A stretch of DNA of 64,000 nucleotides from NCBI GenBank assembly GCA_030435675.1, contig CM059625.1, forward strand, positions 17,608,001-17,672,000, in the 5' to 3' direction. Each line of letters begins with the position of its first letter. The stretch's first letter is position 1. A program made the translations under genes and the position numbers. The notes below the pieces were generated by a model. That model was not told the DNA's origin, made no database searches, and was given only the letters and a program-made list of their open reading frames with translations. The stretch is from Steinernema hermaphroditum (lineage: Eukaryota; Nematoda; Chromadorea; Rhabditida; Steinernematidae). Of the stretch, positions 48,446-60,300 are shown piece after piece.

Positions 48446-49432
48446 TTAGAGCCACGTTACGCGGAAGGTGACATGTTGGGTGGCCGCAGGTGGTCTATCG
48501 CTAGAACGTCATATGTCGTCGTCCGGTTTTACGTTTTTCTGGATGAGCCGTTGCCATAGAGACGCCGAAAGATCTGTGAGGTCTTCCCAGGCTTACACTT
48601 TCCCATATGCAAATTTTCCGTTCACGAGGCGCAGTATTATCAGTGATCAGTGGTTACTGGAACACATTGTAAGTTAAGGGCATGAAAAAAGGTAAAACAA
48701 AAACTTTTCCCAGAGGAGGATCGTGCCATTCAAAAGCATTATCTTGTTGACGACATTGTCACTATTCATTTATACACAATAAGTGCAGACAGATAAGACA
48801 GAGAACAGCAAAACACCAATTTTATAAAGTAAACAGTGTAATTTCTTTGAACTACTTACGCCTTCTTGTCATGTATCCGTATCGGAGCCAAAAAGAAATA
48901 GTAACCCAATAAGAAAAACATCTTCCCTTTTTCTGTCAGCTTTGTTGTTAACAGTAAAACATTGCTTTTTTTGCTGATTCCGTAATACTTTATACAAACG
49001 TTTGTGCAAGTCTGCTGCACGAGAAGGAAATTTCTGCTTCCGGTGGTACTGTAGTCGCCATAATTCTTGCCATAGTAAACGAGTTCTCAGGTTTCTTTGC
49101 ATGTTGCTCTGCGTTGCACTTTTGCTCTTTCTCTTCTAACTGCTTTTTTCAACTTGTGACTCCCGATTTAACAGAGATTTATTTCAACATACTGGAAGAG
49201 AATACAGGCAAAAATGCGACATTACGGTACAACACACAGAAATGATTGTTTAAAACACATTGTCAATTACAATTGTGCTAACATGCAAACTCTGTTCATT
49301 TTTGGTCTATGCTTACGTTTTTAGGGCAAGTCGACAGCCAAACGATTCGAGACCCTTGAAATGACCCGCACCAACTGACTGGGATTGATTGTACACAATG
49401 TGCCCGGCACACAGGAAAATTTGTACACAAGT
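48446..49432. other. Intergenic stretch between the CNG channel and the FMRFamide-type receptor
   Basis: Both flanking genes run on the minus strand, so this holds the CNG promoter and the 3' UTR of the receptor gene. The first 250 bases beyond the CNG start are GC-richer. No coding exon or RNA gene is supported. Confidence 0.4.
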
Positions 49433-51617
49433 TTAAAAGTTGCTCAAAACAATCTCAAAATTGTTGTCTCGCTTGCACCAGAAGCAACGCATGTAGAACC
49501 GTAGAAGATTACGGTACTTATCGCTGAACATACAGTAAATACAAATATTGATACAGGCGTTGGTCATAACCAGCATATTGCTCCATGGAACAGTATCATA
49601 GTAGAGGTCTTCCATAGCAAGCTTCTCCATGATGTTAACCACGAATGCCTAAAAATTGAATTAATTTGTAGGTAATAAAACAAGTACTTCAAGGCTACCT
49701 AAAGAGGTAACCTAAACTGAAGTTGTCGTACTTTGTGCAACGCCGTTCCCCCTGTGAAACACTTACCAAAGTATTACAACAAAGAAAAGCGAGGACGATA
49801 GCGACGAGCATGATCGACGTAGAGATCTCCTTAGCCAGCTCTTGCTTCCTAATCTCATCGTCATACATGTTCAGCTTCGAGTGCACTTTTCGCGATCTTA
49901 AATCGAACAAAATAAATTCTCCAGTGTCGTGCGAAAACGTGTACCTATGAACCGCAGCAATAACACACGTGTTGACTACGATGAGTACGGTGAACGGAAT
50001 CGCGAACATTATGAGTGTGTAGGCCCATTCGTAGAAAACTTTTTTGTACGTCTCATTCATACGAAGATCAGTCGGTCGAAGCACGGGAAGCTCTGCGTCG
50101 ATTTCCGCGTTGTAGCACACTTCCGTAATAGAGACCTAAATAGGTAGACATGAGAACAGTGCATATATATAAGATTTTCTTTATGAATAAGGGAACGATG
50201 CAGTATAATTTACAAAATGCCATGTTTTGATGTTCAAGCTTTGTAGTGCAACCCTATGCGTCAACAATATAGTGTTTCGCGCTTTTTGTTTGCCGACATA
50301 GAATAAACAGAAAACCGCAAAACACGTAATCTTCTGAATTCGAGGAACAGCTGTATAGCTTACAAAAGAATGTATTCTAGTGGTGCTACCCATATCGGTT
50401 TGAGAGGGCGTCTGCGGCACAAATTTCCGGACGGTTCTCATCTGACATACAAATTATTTGCCGATGCGTCATATACCCATCTCGGAGTTAGTTAGCAACG
50501 CACATCTGATGCGGTTTTTCAGCCTCCAATCAGTGGAAAAAATAGCTTAGCCCGATAAGTATTTGCCATAGAGCAAGCATATTGGACGTTTGCCAAATGC
50601 ACCTGGGTAATCACGAGTTGTAAGTAAGTAATTTATAACCAAAACAGCGTTCCATGGCGGTCGTTTACCGTAACTTAATTTGCTCGTGTTGTAGCACCTG
50701 TCGCTTGCTCTTATATTCTGTGGCTTTTAAGGATATTAATAGGAATGCTCAACTTTGGGCTGATTCCTAGAAGAGCTTTACTATGAAGCTAGCTCGGCTT
50801 TTTTGCCCTTAAGGTGTTGGTAAAAATCAATTGTGCTATGTTTTTCTGGCATGAAACTGAAAAAAAAAGAGAACAATACACTGGATTCTTAATTGAAACT
50901 AATTGTAGCCACAGATTTTTAAGTTCTTTAATCTGATTTTTGTGTCTCAGCGCTGAAAGTGTACTATGGTACATGATACACTTACAAGCCTCGAAATACC
51001 AGTCTTGCAGTTATGCCAGATATAACACATATAACACATAATCACAACTGGTGCTTGCTCTTATTCGCGATCATTAAACCCTTACCTCAAAGAACCGAGT
51101 GATGTTGAAGAAGACCGAGGCGGCGATGACGGAGATTATCAACCGAAGCACATTTTTCTGCCTTAAAATGGTTCCGGCTTGGAATGGAATGCACACTCCG
51201 ATGAAGCGGTGAACTGACATGGCCGTGGTCATCCACACACTTACAGTTTGTGCCAAAGTCATTAAAGCATACATGACGGGAGCGGAATAGTATCTGAATC
51301 GATAGAGTCGTTAAGCATAACATAAAGCTAAGCACTTACGATATGTATGTTGCCTTCCAGAATTCAAAGATTTCTCCTAACCGAGGTAGAGTGAGAACGA
51401 AGAAGGCTCCGATGAGAATGATTGAATCGCTGATGGCGAGGATTATGAGATACCAGTTGATAGATTGTTGCCGCATGTGTTTGTGCGAAAAGATCAGGAC
51501 AGATATCGCATTAGCCAGAAGGCCCAGGCAGATGAAGGGCAGTGCCACGAGGCCAAGAAGCCATTTTTCGGTGTCTTCGTAGTACTCGTAGTGGACTTCG
51601 TCCGAGCAGTTAGCCAT
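49433..51617 (-). CDS. FMRFamide-receptor-like neuropeptide GPCR
   Basis: Minus-strand exons 51617-51340, 51293-51086, 50135-49767 and 49648-49433 give 356 aa, or 340 if a stop-free 48-nt GT-AG segment (49944-49897) in the third cytoplasmic loop is spliced out. An acidic N-terminus with a possible glycosylation site (ANCSDEV) leads to TM1 (LLGLVALPFICLGLLANAIS), TM2 (YLIILAISDSIILIGAFFV), TM3 ending MSVHRFIGVCIPF (HRF for DRY), the cysteine of extracellular loop 2 (ITEVCYN), TM5 (FTVLIVVNTCVIAAVHR), KEISTSIMLVAIVLAFLCCNTL for TM6, and TM7 ANACINICIY-like (INICIYCMFSDKYRNLL) in place of NPxxY. This pattern is that of FMRFamide receptors in flies and the FRPR group in nematodes; the peptide ligand is unknown. 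Confidence 0.87.
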
Positions 51618-53703
51618 TAATTAATTATTATGAACCTGGAAGAAAAAGGGTAGGCAATTAGTGTTGGACACGAGAGGAGTCACACACGCGGACACACCTC
51701 GCTCTCAGGAATGAATTAATGTCACCCGCGCGCGACAATTCCTTCGAGAGCGATAGAGGGCGTGATTTAGGCGTCACTAAAAAGCACGGATATAGGATAA
51801 TGTCGGCATCGTCGCTCACTCGCCGGCCGTTCCTCCTCCTGCGGTAAACAGATGATAATAGCAGACAAGGGTCGAAGAGTTAGCAGGTGATGAGATGAAG
51901 AGTTGAGATCGTTGGGGGATTTGTCAGTTTTCTACCTTACTCAAACGACATCAGGAAGGTGAAAAAAGACAGCAGAACATTCAAAGTCTGAAACTCTGAA
52001 TAGGCTTCTCATGATGTAGCAACTAAGCATATGACACAGGACAGAGCAACGATAATTATTCAGTTTCCGGAAAACTTGGAAAGGGATTCTCTCGTACTTA
52101 ATCGTTCATCACAATACAAGTTAGCATCTCCCCGGAATCTCTGTCACTACACCAAGGAGGGCTTCCTTTTGTAGTTCTAGGGCAGTCACAATTAAATTGG
52201 ACTCCATAGGATTTCCGAAAGATACAAAAACGAGCGAAAAAGGAAATGAAAAAACGGAATTCTAATTGCGGCCAATTATAGCCTCAGGCTGAGATTCGAG
52301 AGACGCAAGGATCTAGGATAGTCGCTCCAATCAGTGAATGGTGAAGGCATGCGCGGTGATTTATTTCTCTCAGGCGCAACATGATCGAGAGCAGGTAGGT
52401 GAAGCGCTGAGCCTGGGCCGCCCTACGACCTCACGACCTTTTGTCGACAGCTGAACAATTGGCGGCATTTTGAGGCCAATTTGTCGGCGTGATTAATCAT
52501 TCGATATATTTTGTTGCTGAGCGAGCGGAGGTTTCCTGGGCGTTCAGTAGAATTCTTTGGTCCAGAAAATACGCGTGGTTCCCAAGAAGAGAGTGACATT
52601 TTTGGAACGATCCGACATAACGAGAGCAAGCGGAAACACTGCAGTTTAAAATGCCAATTTCCAATTTGATGTTATTGTTTTTTTGCACTACAATCAGCAG
52701 TGAATAGTTGTCATAATTGTTTTTGACCCGATAGGATTAGTTTAGTTGATAGGATTGGTTTCAGCAGAAGTATAAAACGTGTCACGGTGGGAATGAACCA
52801 GAGATCCGTAAACTTTACAGAACTATCACAGTTCTGTTGTGTATAGAAAATTCAGCACAGCCCATCGAGAAGGTCGGTGTTTACTTGCGCCAATGACACA
52901 AGGAGTTCAGTGTCCGAATGACGTCAGTGGCGTTCTGTTCTCCAAGCCCTCCTGCGATTCGCTGATTTGAACCCCTATGAATAGCAGCGTTTGACAGGTG
53001 CTACCAGCCATGACGCACTAACCCGTCACTTATAATAATGTCAGTGCCCAAGCGAATCCGTTTGGGGTCTTTAGGGTGTACATTACACAAGAAAACGCGT
53101 TATGTTGTAAGTGAGAATATTAGAACAGAATTTGAATCCGTAAACATAGCCTTCCTCTGTAAATCACTGGACACATCGGAAGAACCACGGCTTTTCATCG
53201 AAAACAACCATCCACTACAGATTGAGCACGCGTTGAACTTTGTAAAAATCCAAAGTTCTGGAACGTTTTAAATGGTGTGGTTCAAATGCTTTGCTTAAAA
53301 TGGATCACAATAAAATGTGCATATTTCTAGGCGATTTCTATTTAATGGTCACAGGAGCGGAACTTTCCTTTCAGTTCCCTGCAAGCTCAGGAACCTTTAA
53401 CACTTTTTGCTGCTAAATAAGGTGTTTCGAGATTAATATTTCTTTTTTGCGCTGAAACCTGCATTTGACCATATTTGGTAATTTCAGTATTAACCGCATA
53501 GAGCAGCACTCATAATGAACTTGGCAGCCCAAAGCCGTTAGGCTCAATTGGTAATGGAGTTTGTGGCGCTGAAATGCAACAATTGCAAAATTTAATTATA
53601 TCTCTTGCATTACCACCCCCATTAAAACTCCAGAACTCATTTCCCATTATGAGTATAAACCCGGCTGCGCGCGAATTCGCGCCCTCCAGGTACTAAAAGC
53701 CAA
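51618..53703. other. Intergenic stretch right of the receptor gene
   Basis: The first 250 bases contain a CpG- and GC-richer segment (51660-51840), probably the receptor promoter. The remainder has short overlapping frames only (for example 52423-52688, minus; 53038-53271, plus) with no motif or splice logic. Confidence 0.4.
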
Positions 53704-54112
53704 TTAGAAGCTCATGCAAATGTCTGAAGTTGGGGCCAAAAAACAGTAGCCCTGCGGGCGGCAAGATTGGTGCTCATGCAAAAGGCTGAAGTTGGGGCCT
53801 AAAACTGTAGCCCTGCGGGCGGCGAGAAACCATAGCCCTGCGGGCGGCAAGACACCAATAGCCTTGCGGGCGGCAAGATTGGTGCTCATGCAAAAGGCTG
53901 AAGTTGGGGCCTAAAACTGTAGCCCTGCGGGCGGCAAGACACCATAGCCCTGCGGGCGGCAAGATTGGTGCTCATGCAAAAGGCTGAAGTTGGGGCCTAA
54001 AACTGTAGCCCTGCGGGCGGCGAGAAACCATAGCCCTGCGGGCGGCAAGACACCAATAGCCCTGCGTGCGGCAAGGCAAGATTGGTGCTCATGCAAATGA
54101 CTGAAGTTGTCC
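53704..54112. repeat. GC-rich compound tandem repeat array
   Basis: A 15-base core AGCCCTGCGGGCGGC recurs about nine times (starts near 53748, 53809, 53833, 53859, 53921, 53945, 54006, 54030 and 54058; the fourth and last differ by one base). It is interleaved with five copies of a second block containing GCTCATGCAAA and GGCTGAAGTTGGGGCCTAAA. The core contains GCCC-TGC-GGGC, a small perfect hairpin. Several copies are joined by AAGACACCA or GAGAAACCA. The array has a higher-order period of about 85-115 bases built from one long block plus one or two core copies. Open frames run through it only because the repeat lacks stops; I do not call them genes. Confidence 0.9.
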
Positions 54113-54185
54113 AAAAATCTGCAAAGTTAAAAAATACGCTAAAAACGGCACAAAAACTGTAAAGAAACGCAAAGCCTTGCGTCCC

Positions 54186-54345
54186 CAGAGATATGGTGGA
54201 AGTATAGCGCTACCATCTCAACTGCTTGTGTGGCTCATTGCGAAAGTGCTTCGTTTGTAAGCGGGCGGTGCCGGGTTCGGTTCCCCTCGGGGTCCTTATT
54301 TTGTGTGGGTGTTTTCCATGTGCTCACGGAAAAACACACACACAC
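54186..54345 (+). mobile_element. Decayed tRNA-derived (SINE-like) element with hairpins
   Basis: Bases 54231-54242 (TGGCTCATTGCG) fit a Pol III A box. Bases 54274-54284 (GGTTCGGTTCC) fit a B box with one change from GGTTCGANTCC. The spacing of about 42 bases is right for a tRNA. An anticodon-like stem (TGCTT/AAGCG) lies between. The acceptor and T stems pair poorly, so this is not a working tRNA. A T run follows at 54299. Upstream (54189-54219) and downstream (54303-54345; GTGTGGGTGTTTTCC against GGAAAAACACACACAC) lie two hairpins. The simplest reading is a SINE or tRNA pseudogene; no flanking target-site duplication was found. Confidence 0.4.
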
Positions 54346-57300
54346 AAACAGACCAACGGACCCGTCGGTTCTCCATTTATATATAGGGGATTAACAGAAA
54401 GTGGGAGTGAAGTGCCGCAGAAGCCTTGTACAGCCATCCACTTAAGCCTTACAAAAGGCTATTGCACAAGTGGCACAACAACAACCCTTTTTTCACAGCG
54501 ATGAGCTCCTTGATGGATGGCTTAGGAACCCCGTGGAGCGCCATGAGGATCTTGTTGTGACGATGAGCTATAGGCCAAGTTCGACGGAATAGCGTCGACG
54601 ATGAGCAATCCGGATGGGCGCGCGCCTATCCGGAACTTGTCGCTTGAGACCACACGTATTAATGCATGGCCGCTCGCGTAAACAATAAATCGCCCCTCCC
54701 GAAACGACGACAAGCTCAAGTTGCCGGCAACAACGGGTACGCTCACCCTCGGCGTGCCGATCGCAGAATTGGAAACGCCTGGCGACGCCGAAATATCGCT
54801 AATCTCATATTTATGAAGATCCGCGGGCAACGCCTGTAATTTGACAGTTTATACATATGGAACGACCAGTCGCAGTATTCGCAACTTGCGCCTAAGAACG
54901 AACGAGAAGTGGGCGGAATCTGAATTTAGTGAAAAGTTTGTAAATAATCCCCTCAACTTTGAAATAATGGTGTAAATAAATATATATTTTTAGTACATTT
55001 TGTAAATATTTATGCGCGATTTGAAGAGAATCGTTTTATTTATCTGACATTCTCAGAATATTCACCGTTTCTTGCAGAAAATCGCTTAAATTGTTTTCAT
55101 TTACGAGGTTAGCAGCCTGACAAAATTTCCGGAAACTCGAAAAGGGCGAAGGAAGCATCCACTGTATTCGTTTGCCACTTAGTCACGGAAGCCTTCGAGA
55201 AGACCCGCGACCGCATACTAAAGTGCAGTGGGCAGATGTGAGGCAGACACATCTGAAGCCTTTAATCTGCGCGATTGCTATATTTATAGTAGAAGTTCTG
55301 ATTTATTATGCGATAGTATGAATTGGCATTAGAGTATTCCTTGGAAAATTCCAGCAACGTAGTCCCTTTTACGGGAATTGCTATGGCACAACGAAATGGT
55401 CCGAAGTGATGAAAACTAATTTGATGCGTACTAAATTGTGGGCATTTTTTATATCGATAAGCTAAAAGGAAATGAAATTAAATGTTTGTAGCACACGAAT
55501 ACATATTTCAGTGCAAATCATTTCCGTCGTTTTTCACAAAAAACATGGCCTATTGTAAATCATGGTACAATTTCAGCTCCCTTTGCGAAATTATGATTTG
55601 TTAATACTAGTTGTTCCAGGTCAACATTCATATATAAATAAAGCAGCTATCTTTTTAATAACAAACTCTATTCTTCAACTTCGGGCTTCATGAATACCTG
55701 ATAAATCAAAAAACCGTGTCAAATGTTAACGATCCGGCCGAATTAGAACGGTGAGCTCATATCAATGAAATGTGACATTTGCGAAATGCGGACACAGTAA
55801 AAAACATCTGCAAATGAAGTTTTCCTTCTTTGTAGTCTAAAAAGAATCCTTTAGGAAAAAAGCAAGAGACAACTGTGGCACTTTTACCCAATAGAGCCCG
55901 AATTGTCAATTTGTCACATTTGGACAACCTTTGGCAAAACGCCCTTAAGAGAGCAAAACACGCGCGTAAATTAATTTAATTCCACTTTTATGCGATACAC
56001 TAACTTTAAAGACCAGAATAAACTTCAAAAGCCAGAAGTCAACTGTCGTTTAGACTTTGGGATTAACCGCTTTGGGGCTGTTGCCGAAACGTAACTGCTT
56101 TTAAATTGCACTCCTTGTACTCTCAAAAAATGGGTCGCCTTGAGTAGTGCTACAAATGATAAAAAAGGATCTATTTAAAGACTTTTAAATCACCAGGAAA
56201 CTCCGCGATGTTTTTGAACACCTTACATACGACATATGATTGATAGACTTGGCCGGATGATAGATCCCCAGAGCCGTTATCCAAGAGCAGATGCACTTCC
56301 CGGTCGGTGACAAGCGCATACAAGCGCCGATTGAATGAAGTTCACCAGAAGCAATGCGAACTTCACTGACGCCAATTGGCACAATGGAAAGTGGGTACTT
56401 GTTAGGCAGATGTCCTTTGGGCAGCAGTTAAGACAATTAACACAATCGAGAACAACTTTCTGAATTAATTATCGATCTCATAAGGGTAACGACATGTGTC
56501 GAAAGCACGACAACATGCGCGCGTTATTTCTCAATTTATCCGTAATTTTCTACGAGGTCCAAAGCATTTTTATCAGGCGGAATTGGTTTGCCTTGCAGGA
56601 GAGTTCTCTATCATCGGGATTTTTAACATGCGCTAGCTTTCTTTTTAACTACCACATTCCAATTTTGCATTTTACTTCATTCTTGCAATACACCTACTTG
56701 GAATGAACGCTATGCTGAGATTATGAGAAATGGAACTTGATGCAGAATCGGGTAGAAATTTTTTAATTTCCAATTCCAAAGAAACAGCCGATTTCCAAAT
56801 GCAATGCGCGACATTTGATTTCAAGGGCAACTATCTGTGAGCTACTTTAGAAAACGTCGGGGAGGTCGTAAGCATTTTAATTAAGCATTATTGTGTAGGA
56901 ACGCAACCCTGATTTGCTGAGCGGCTTTGTGCCAAAGGAATTACGGTGTCCACTGAGCAATACCTGTGGGTACTGGAACGATCAGGCTAAGCGGGTGGAT
57001 GAAGCAGATTCTGGAAATTAATTCAGTTGAATAGTGTAAAAACCAACATTTCTGGGAGTATGCATTATTTAGGCATGCGTTCATTGAACAGATTGAACGC
57101 TTGTGGACATTGACCAATGGTGAAACGAATACTCTTCATTCCTCGCATCTCGAAGGAATAGCAATTTGTCGACCAAACGTATTGCAAATGTGCAACCTTG
57201 TAATTAACAGGTGAAAAGTCTATTTTTAGATCGTTATGCAAAGAGTAAACAAGTGTTTATAAATATCATGTTTTTGAGTGGTTAACAATGGAGTACATTC

Positions 57301-60300
57301 ATCAAGTGGAAGAAGTTTCACAAAACAGCGCGAGGGCAGCATAACATTACGGCTTATTGTCAAAGGGCGAGATGAAAATACCTATGCTCTGTGTATTTTT
57401 AGACTTGTGTGAATGCCATTTATTCTTTAAGAGCGCTGAAGAATAAAGGGCAGAAATCCTTAACTGATATCAGTGGCAAGCACTTTTTTGTATCGTATGA
57501 AATTGGAAATCAAATTCGAGTGCAATTTGCGGAACAGCGAATTTTAGAACAGCCGGAAATGTCGTCGGAATATCAGAGACCAGATTAGTTAATTAAAGCA
57601 TAAGGCCCACTGGTCGAAGACATCGAAGACGGCAAATTACTTTTTCTTATAAATCAACCTCTAGGTGAATCAGTGGACTGGAAATGCAGATAATGAGGAG
57701 AATGTAGTCCATATGAGCAGAAATAGAAGTCGTTCTCTAGAGATGGTCCATGCGGGAAAGAATACCGTGAACAGTAGAAACAAAAACAACCCCCGCTAAG
57801 CCATTATCGAACACGCTCTTGATTACTCCAGCTTGATCGATGTGTTTCTCAAGGGACGCTCAACTATAAAATCACAAACCAAATAGCTACCACTTTTTGC
57901 AAAACAGCTTTTGAGCATACGGAAAAGGTTTAGAGCTCTTGTACGGGTATGGCCTGGCTCGAGTAAATCAAATAAAAGAGATCGCAATCAAGACTGCCGA
58001 CCAAATATTGCACACTTGAAATTAATAAGACGCACACACTTGAAACTATTGGACATTATAAAAATAGGAATCCAATAAGGGAACATTTTAAGTGCACCAC
58101 TTTAAACGTACTCTTGGCAGTTGGGCAGACAAATTGCCCTCATTGGAGGTTGCAAAAAGCACAATCCGAAGGATTGAATAAACTCCATCAAAAATAATAT
58201 TTCATGTTCGGGGGCGGAAGGGAAAACAAGCCGCGATGACATCAACCGTTGGCTGATGAGAAAGAAGTGCTGGGCGACGAAGAGGAAAATCTAAGACAAA
58301 AACATTAATATTAATGTTACTCGAAATTTAGGAAACGACGCGGACCCTCATCATTCAGAGGAAGTTGGTCAGCAACGGCCACAGCAAACGAAACGATGCG
58401 CGAGTTTTCGCGATTTTTCAGGCATTTGACGTTTTCCCCGGGGTGCGCTCGCGAGACGATTTATAACTTCGCGTGTGGAGGAAGCGTGCCGATCGGCCGA
58501 AATCAGGATGTGGCAGTCGAGGAGTGCCGCACTTTGAATATACGGACTAACGTTCCCTGGAGATATTAGGCGCAAATGGGCATGTTGCAATCAAATTTCC
58601 GATTCTGGGTGACAACTTCAGCAGCAAACAAAAATCATAACTCGCCCGAGTAGGCTCTCAGACAAGAACTTCAGCACTATAATTCGGTATGTAAACACTG
58701 TATTTGACGTGAAAAACGCTTAAACAAAGTGATTTCGTAAGTAATGTCTTCCTCGAACTGTTTACATTTCGGTTCAATTAGAGCCTAAAATACTACCGCA
58801 AATAGTTATAGTAATAAAAATGATTCGCTCATTATTCCAATGAACAATGCAAATGCACAGCAACTTTGGCAGCAGCAACCATCGCATGGCCGACTCGGCC
58901 CTCACGGGCCCGAACGGACACAGACATATGAAAACGGTGGTTCCGGATGTAAACACCGAGTTCGGAGACAAATTTAAACACTGTGAAAGGCTTTATTCGA
59001 GCGGAAAGTACGGGAGTGAATGTTTGATTGGGAAAGTTAACGGCGGGAGAGGGAACTTTCCAACTCTGCGAAGGGTCTAAATAACAAACATTCCTAGCTT
59101 GACCTTGCGAAAGACGTAATTTACTTAAGGCGAACAGCTATAACCACTCAGGAGGAAAAAGGAGTTAAATGGACGGCATTTGTCACAATTCTAACATCGG
59201 CAAGTTGAAATGACATGACGAACATGTATAAAAAGTTTGCTGTGTATAAGATAGTACAGAAAAATGTGTGAAGGAGCATTTAAATGAGGAACTTCAGAGT
59301 GACATCTGGCACTTTTCAGCCCGAGTGCATGTCACGAAATGAATATTTTGGGAATTTATTGCATTTTGGACTAAGGCAAGCAACACAGTTTAGCTCATTA
59401 ATCGGGCACGGAAGCCAGACTACATTCACGCAGCTAACAACAGGAATTTGCAAAGCGATTTTTGCACTGATTGATAGCTTTCGGACCGTGCCGTCTAAAG
59501 ATGCTCGAGATTTATGTTTGTCGCGAACTCATTAATTACTTAGACTGGCTTTGCTTACTTTTCTTGATTAAGCAATTTCATTCACGACCAAGCCAGAAGG
59601 AGCGTTACCGTTCCAGTCACCCGCTTTTATACGATTCCACAAAATCCGTCGTGTAGGCAGCCGTAACATTTTTGAACTGCAGCTAATTGGCACTACGTTC
59701 TCTGCACCCATAAAACTGTTCTAGTACGTCCATTTAAAAATTATTTAAGTGTTCTTGTTAACAGTATTATTTTAGGGGAACATGATAGCGAAAAATTTAA
59801 GGTTTTTAAGTTTATGCTGCGAGCAACTTTCCGGAGTACGAGTCCTTTGGAACCCAACATGTTTTAGGATTTCGTTTCCAGTGGGTTGTGGTAAACAATT
59901 AAGTATTCACGCTTTTATGATGATCGCACAATGGAAAATAATTAGAAATTTGTTGGTGATTAAGGCTCTCAATGAGCGTGATGGTAACACCGATTGATTG
60001 TAACACGGGATAAATAACGTGTAAATTATGGAAACTAACTTCTGATAAGGCATAGTCAAAAGAGGCGTTCTGAACCTCAGCGATGCGATCGCGATACCAC
60101 TGCGCTAAAAGCATAACAATTCTTCAAAACTATTTTCGCGAGCGAATGATACTTAAATAAGTCCATTTCCAATTACAGTGGTAAATTGAATAAACTTTTT
60201 TCGCCGTGTTTCCTGAGATTGCAACGTGTGATAATTTAATTCCTGGATCAGCCTGGAACAGCTGTCAGCGATGAATATCAACGTTGATCACGATTGCTCT

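Noticed and set aside
53704..54112. CRISPR-like array
   Set aside because: Spacers are not unique, repeats are nested and unequal, and the genome is eukaryotic.
53704..54114. Repeat-coded proteins read in several minus-strand frames
   Set aside because: The frames exist because the repeat unit lacks stop codons; no start, splice or conservation evidence supports translation.
54225..54300. Functional tRNA gene
   Set aside because: The A and B boxes are present, but acceptor, D and T stems do not pair adequately and the anticodon loop lacks the invariant U; treated as a decayed tRNA-derived element.
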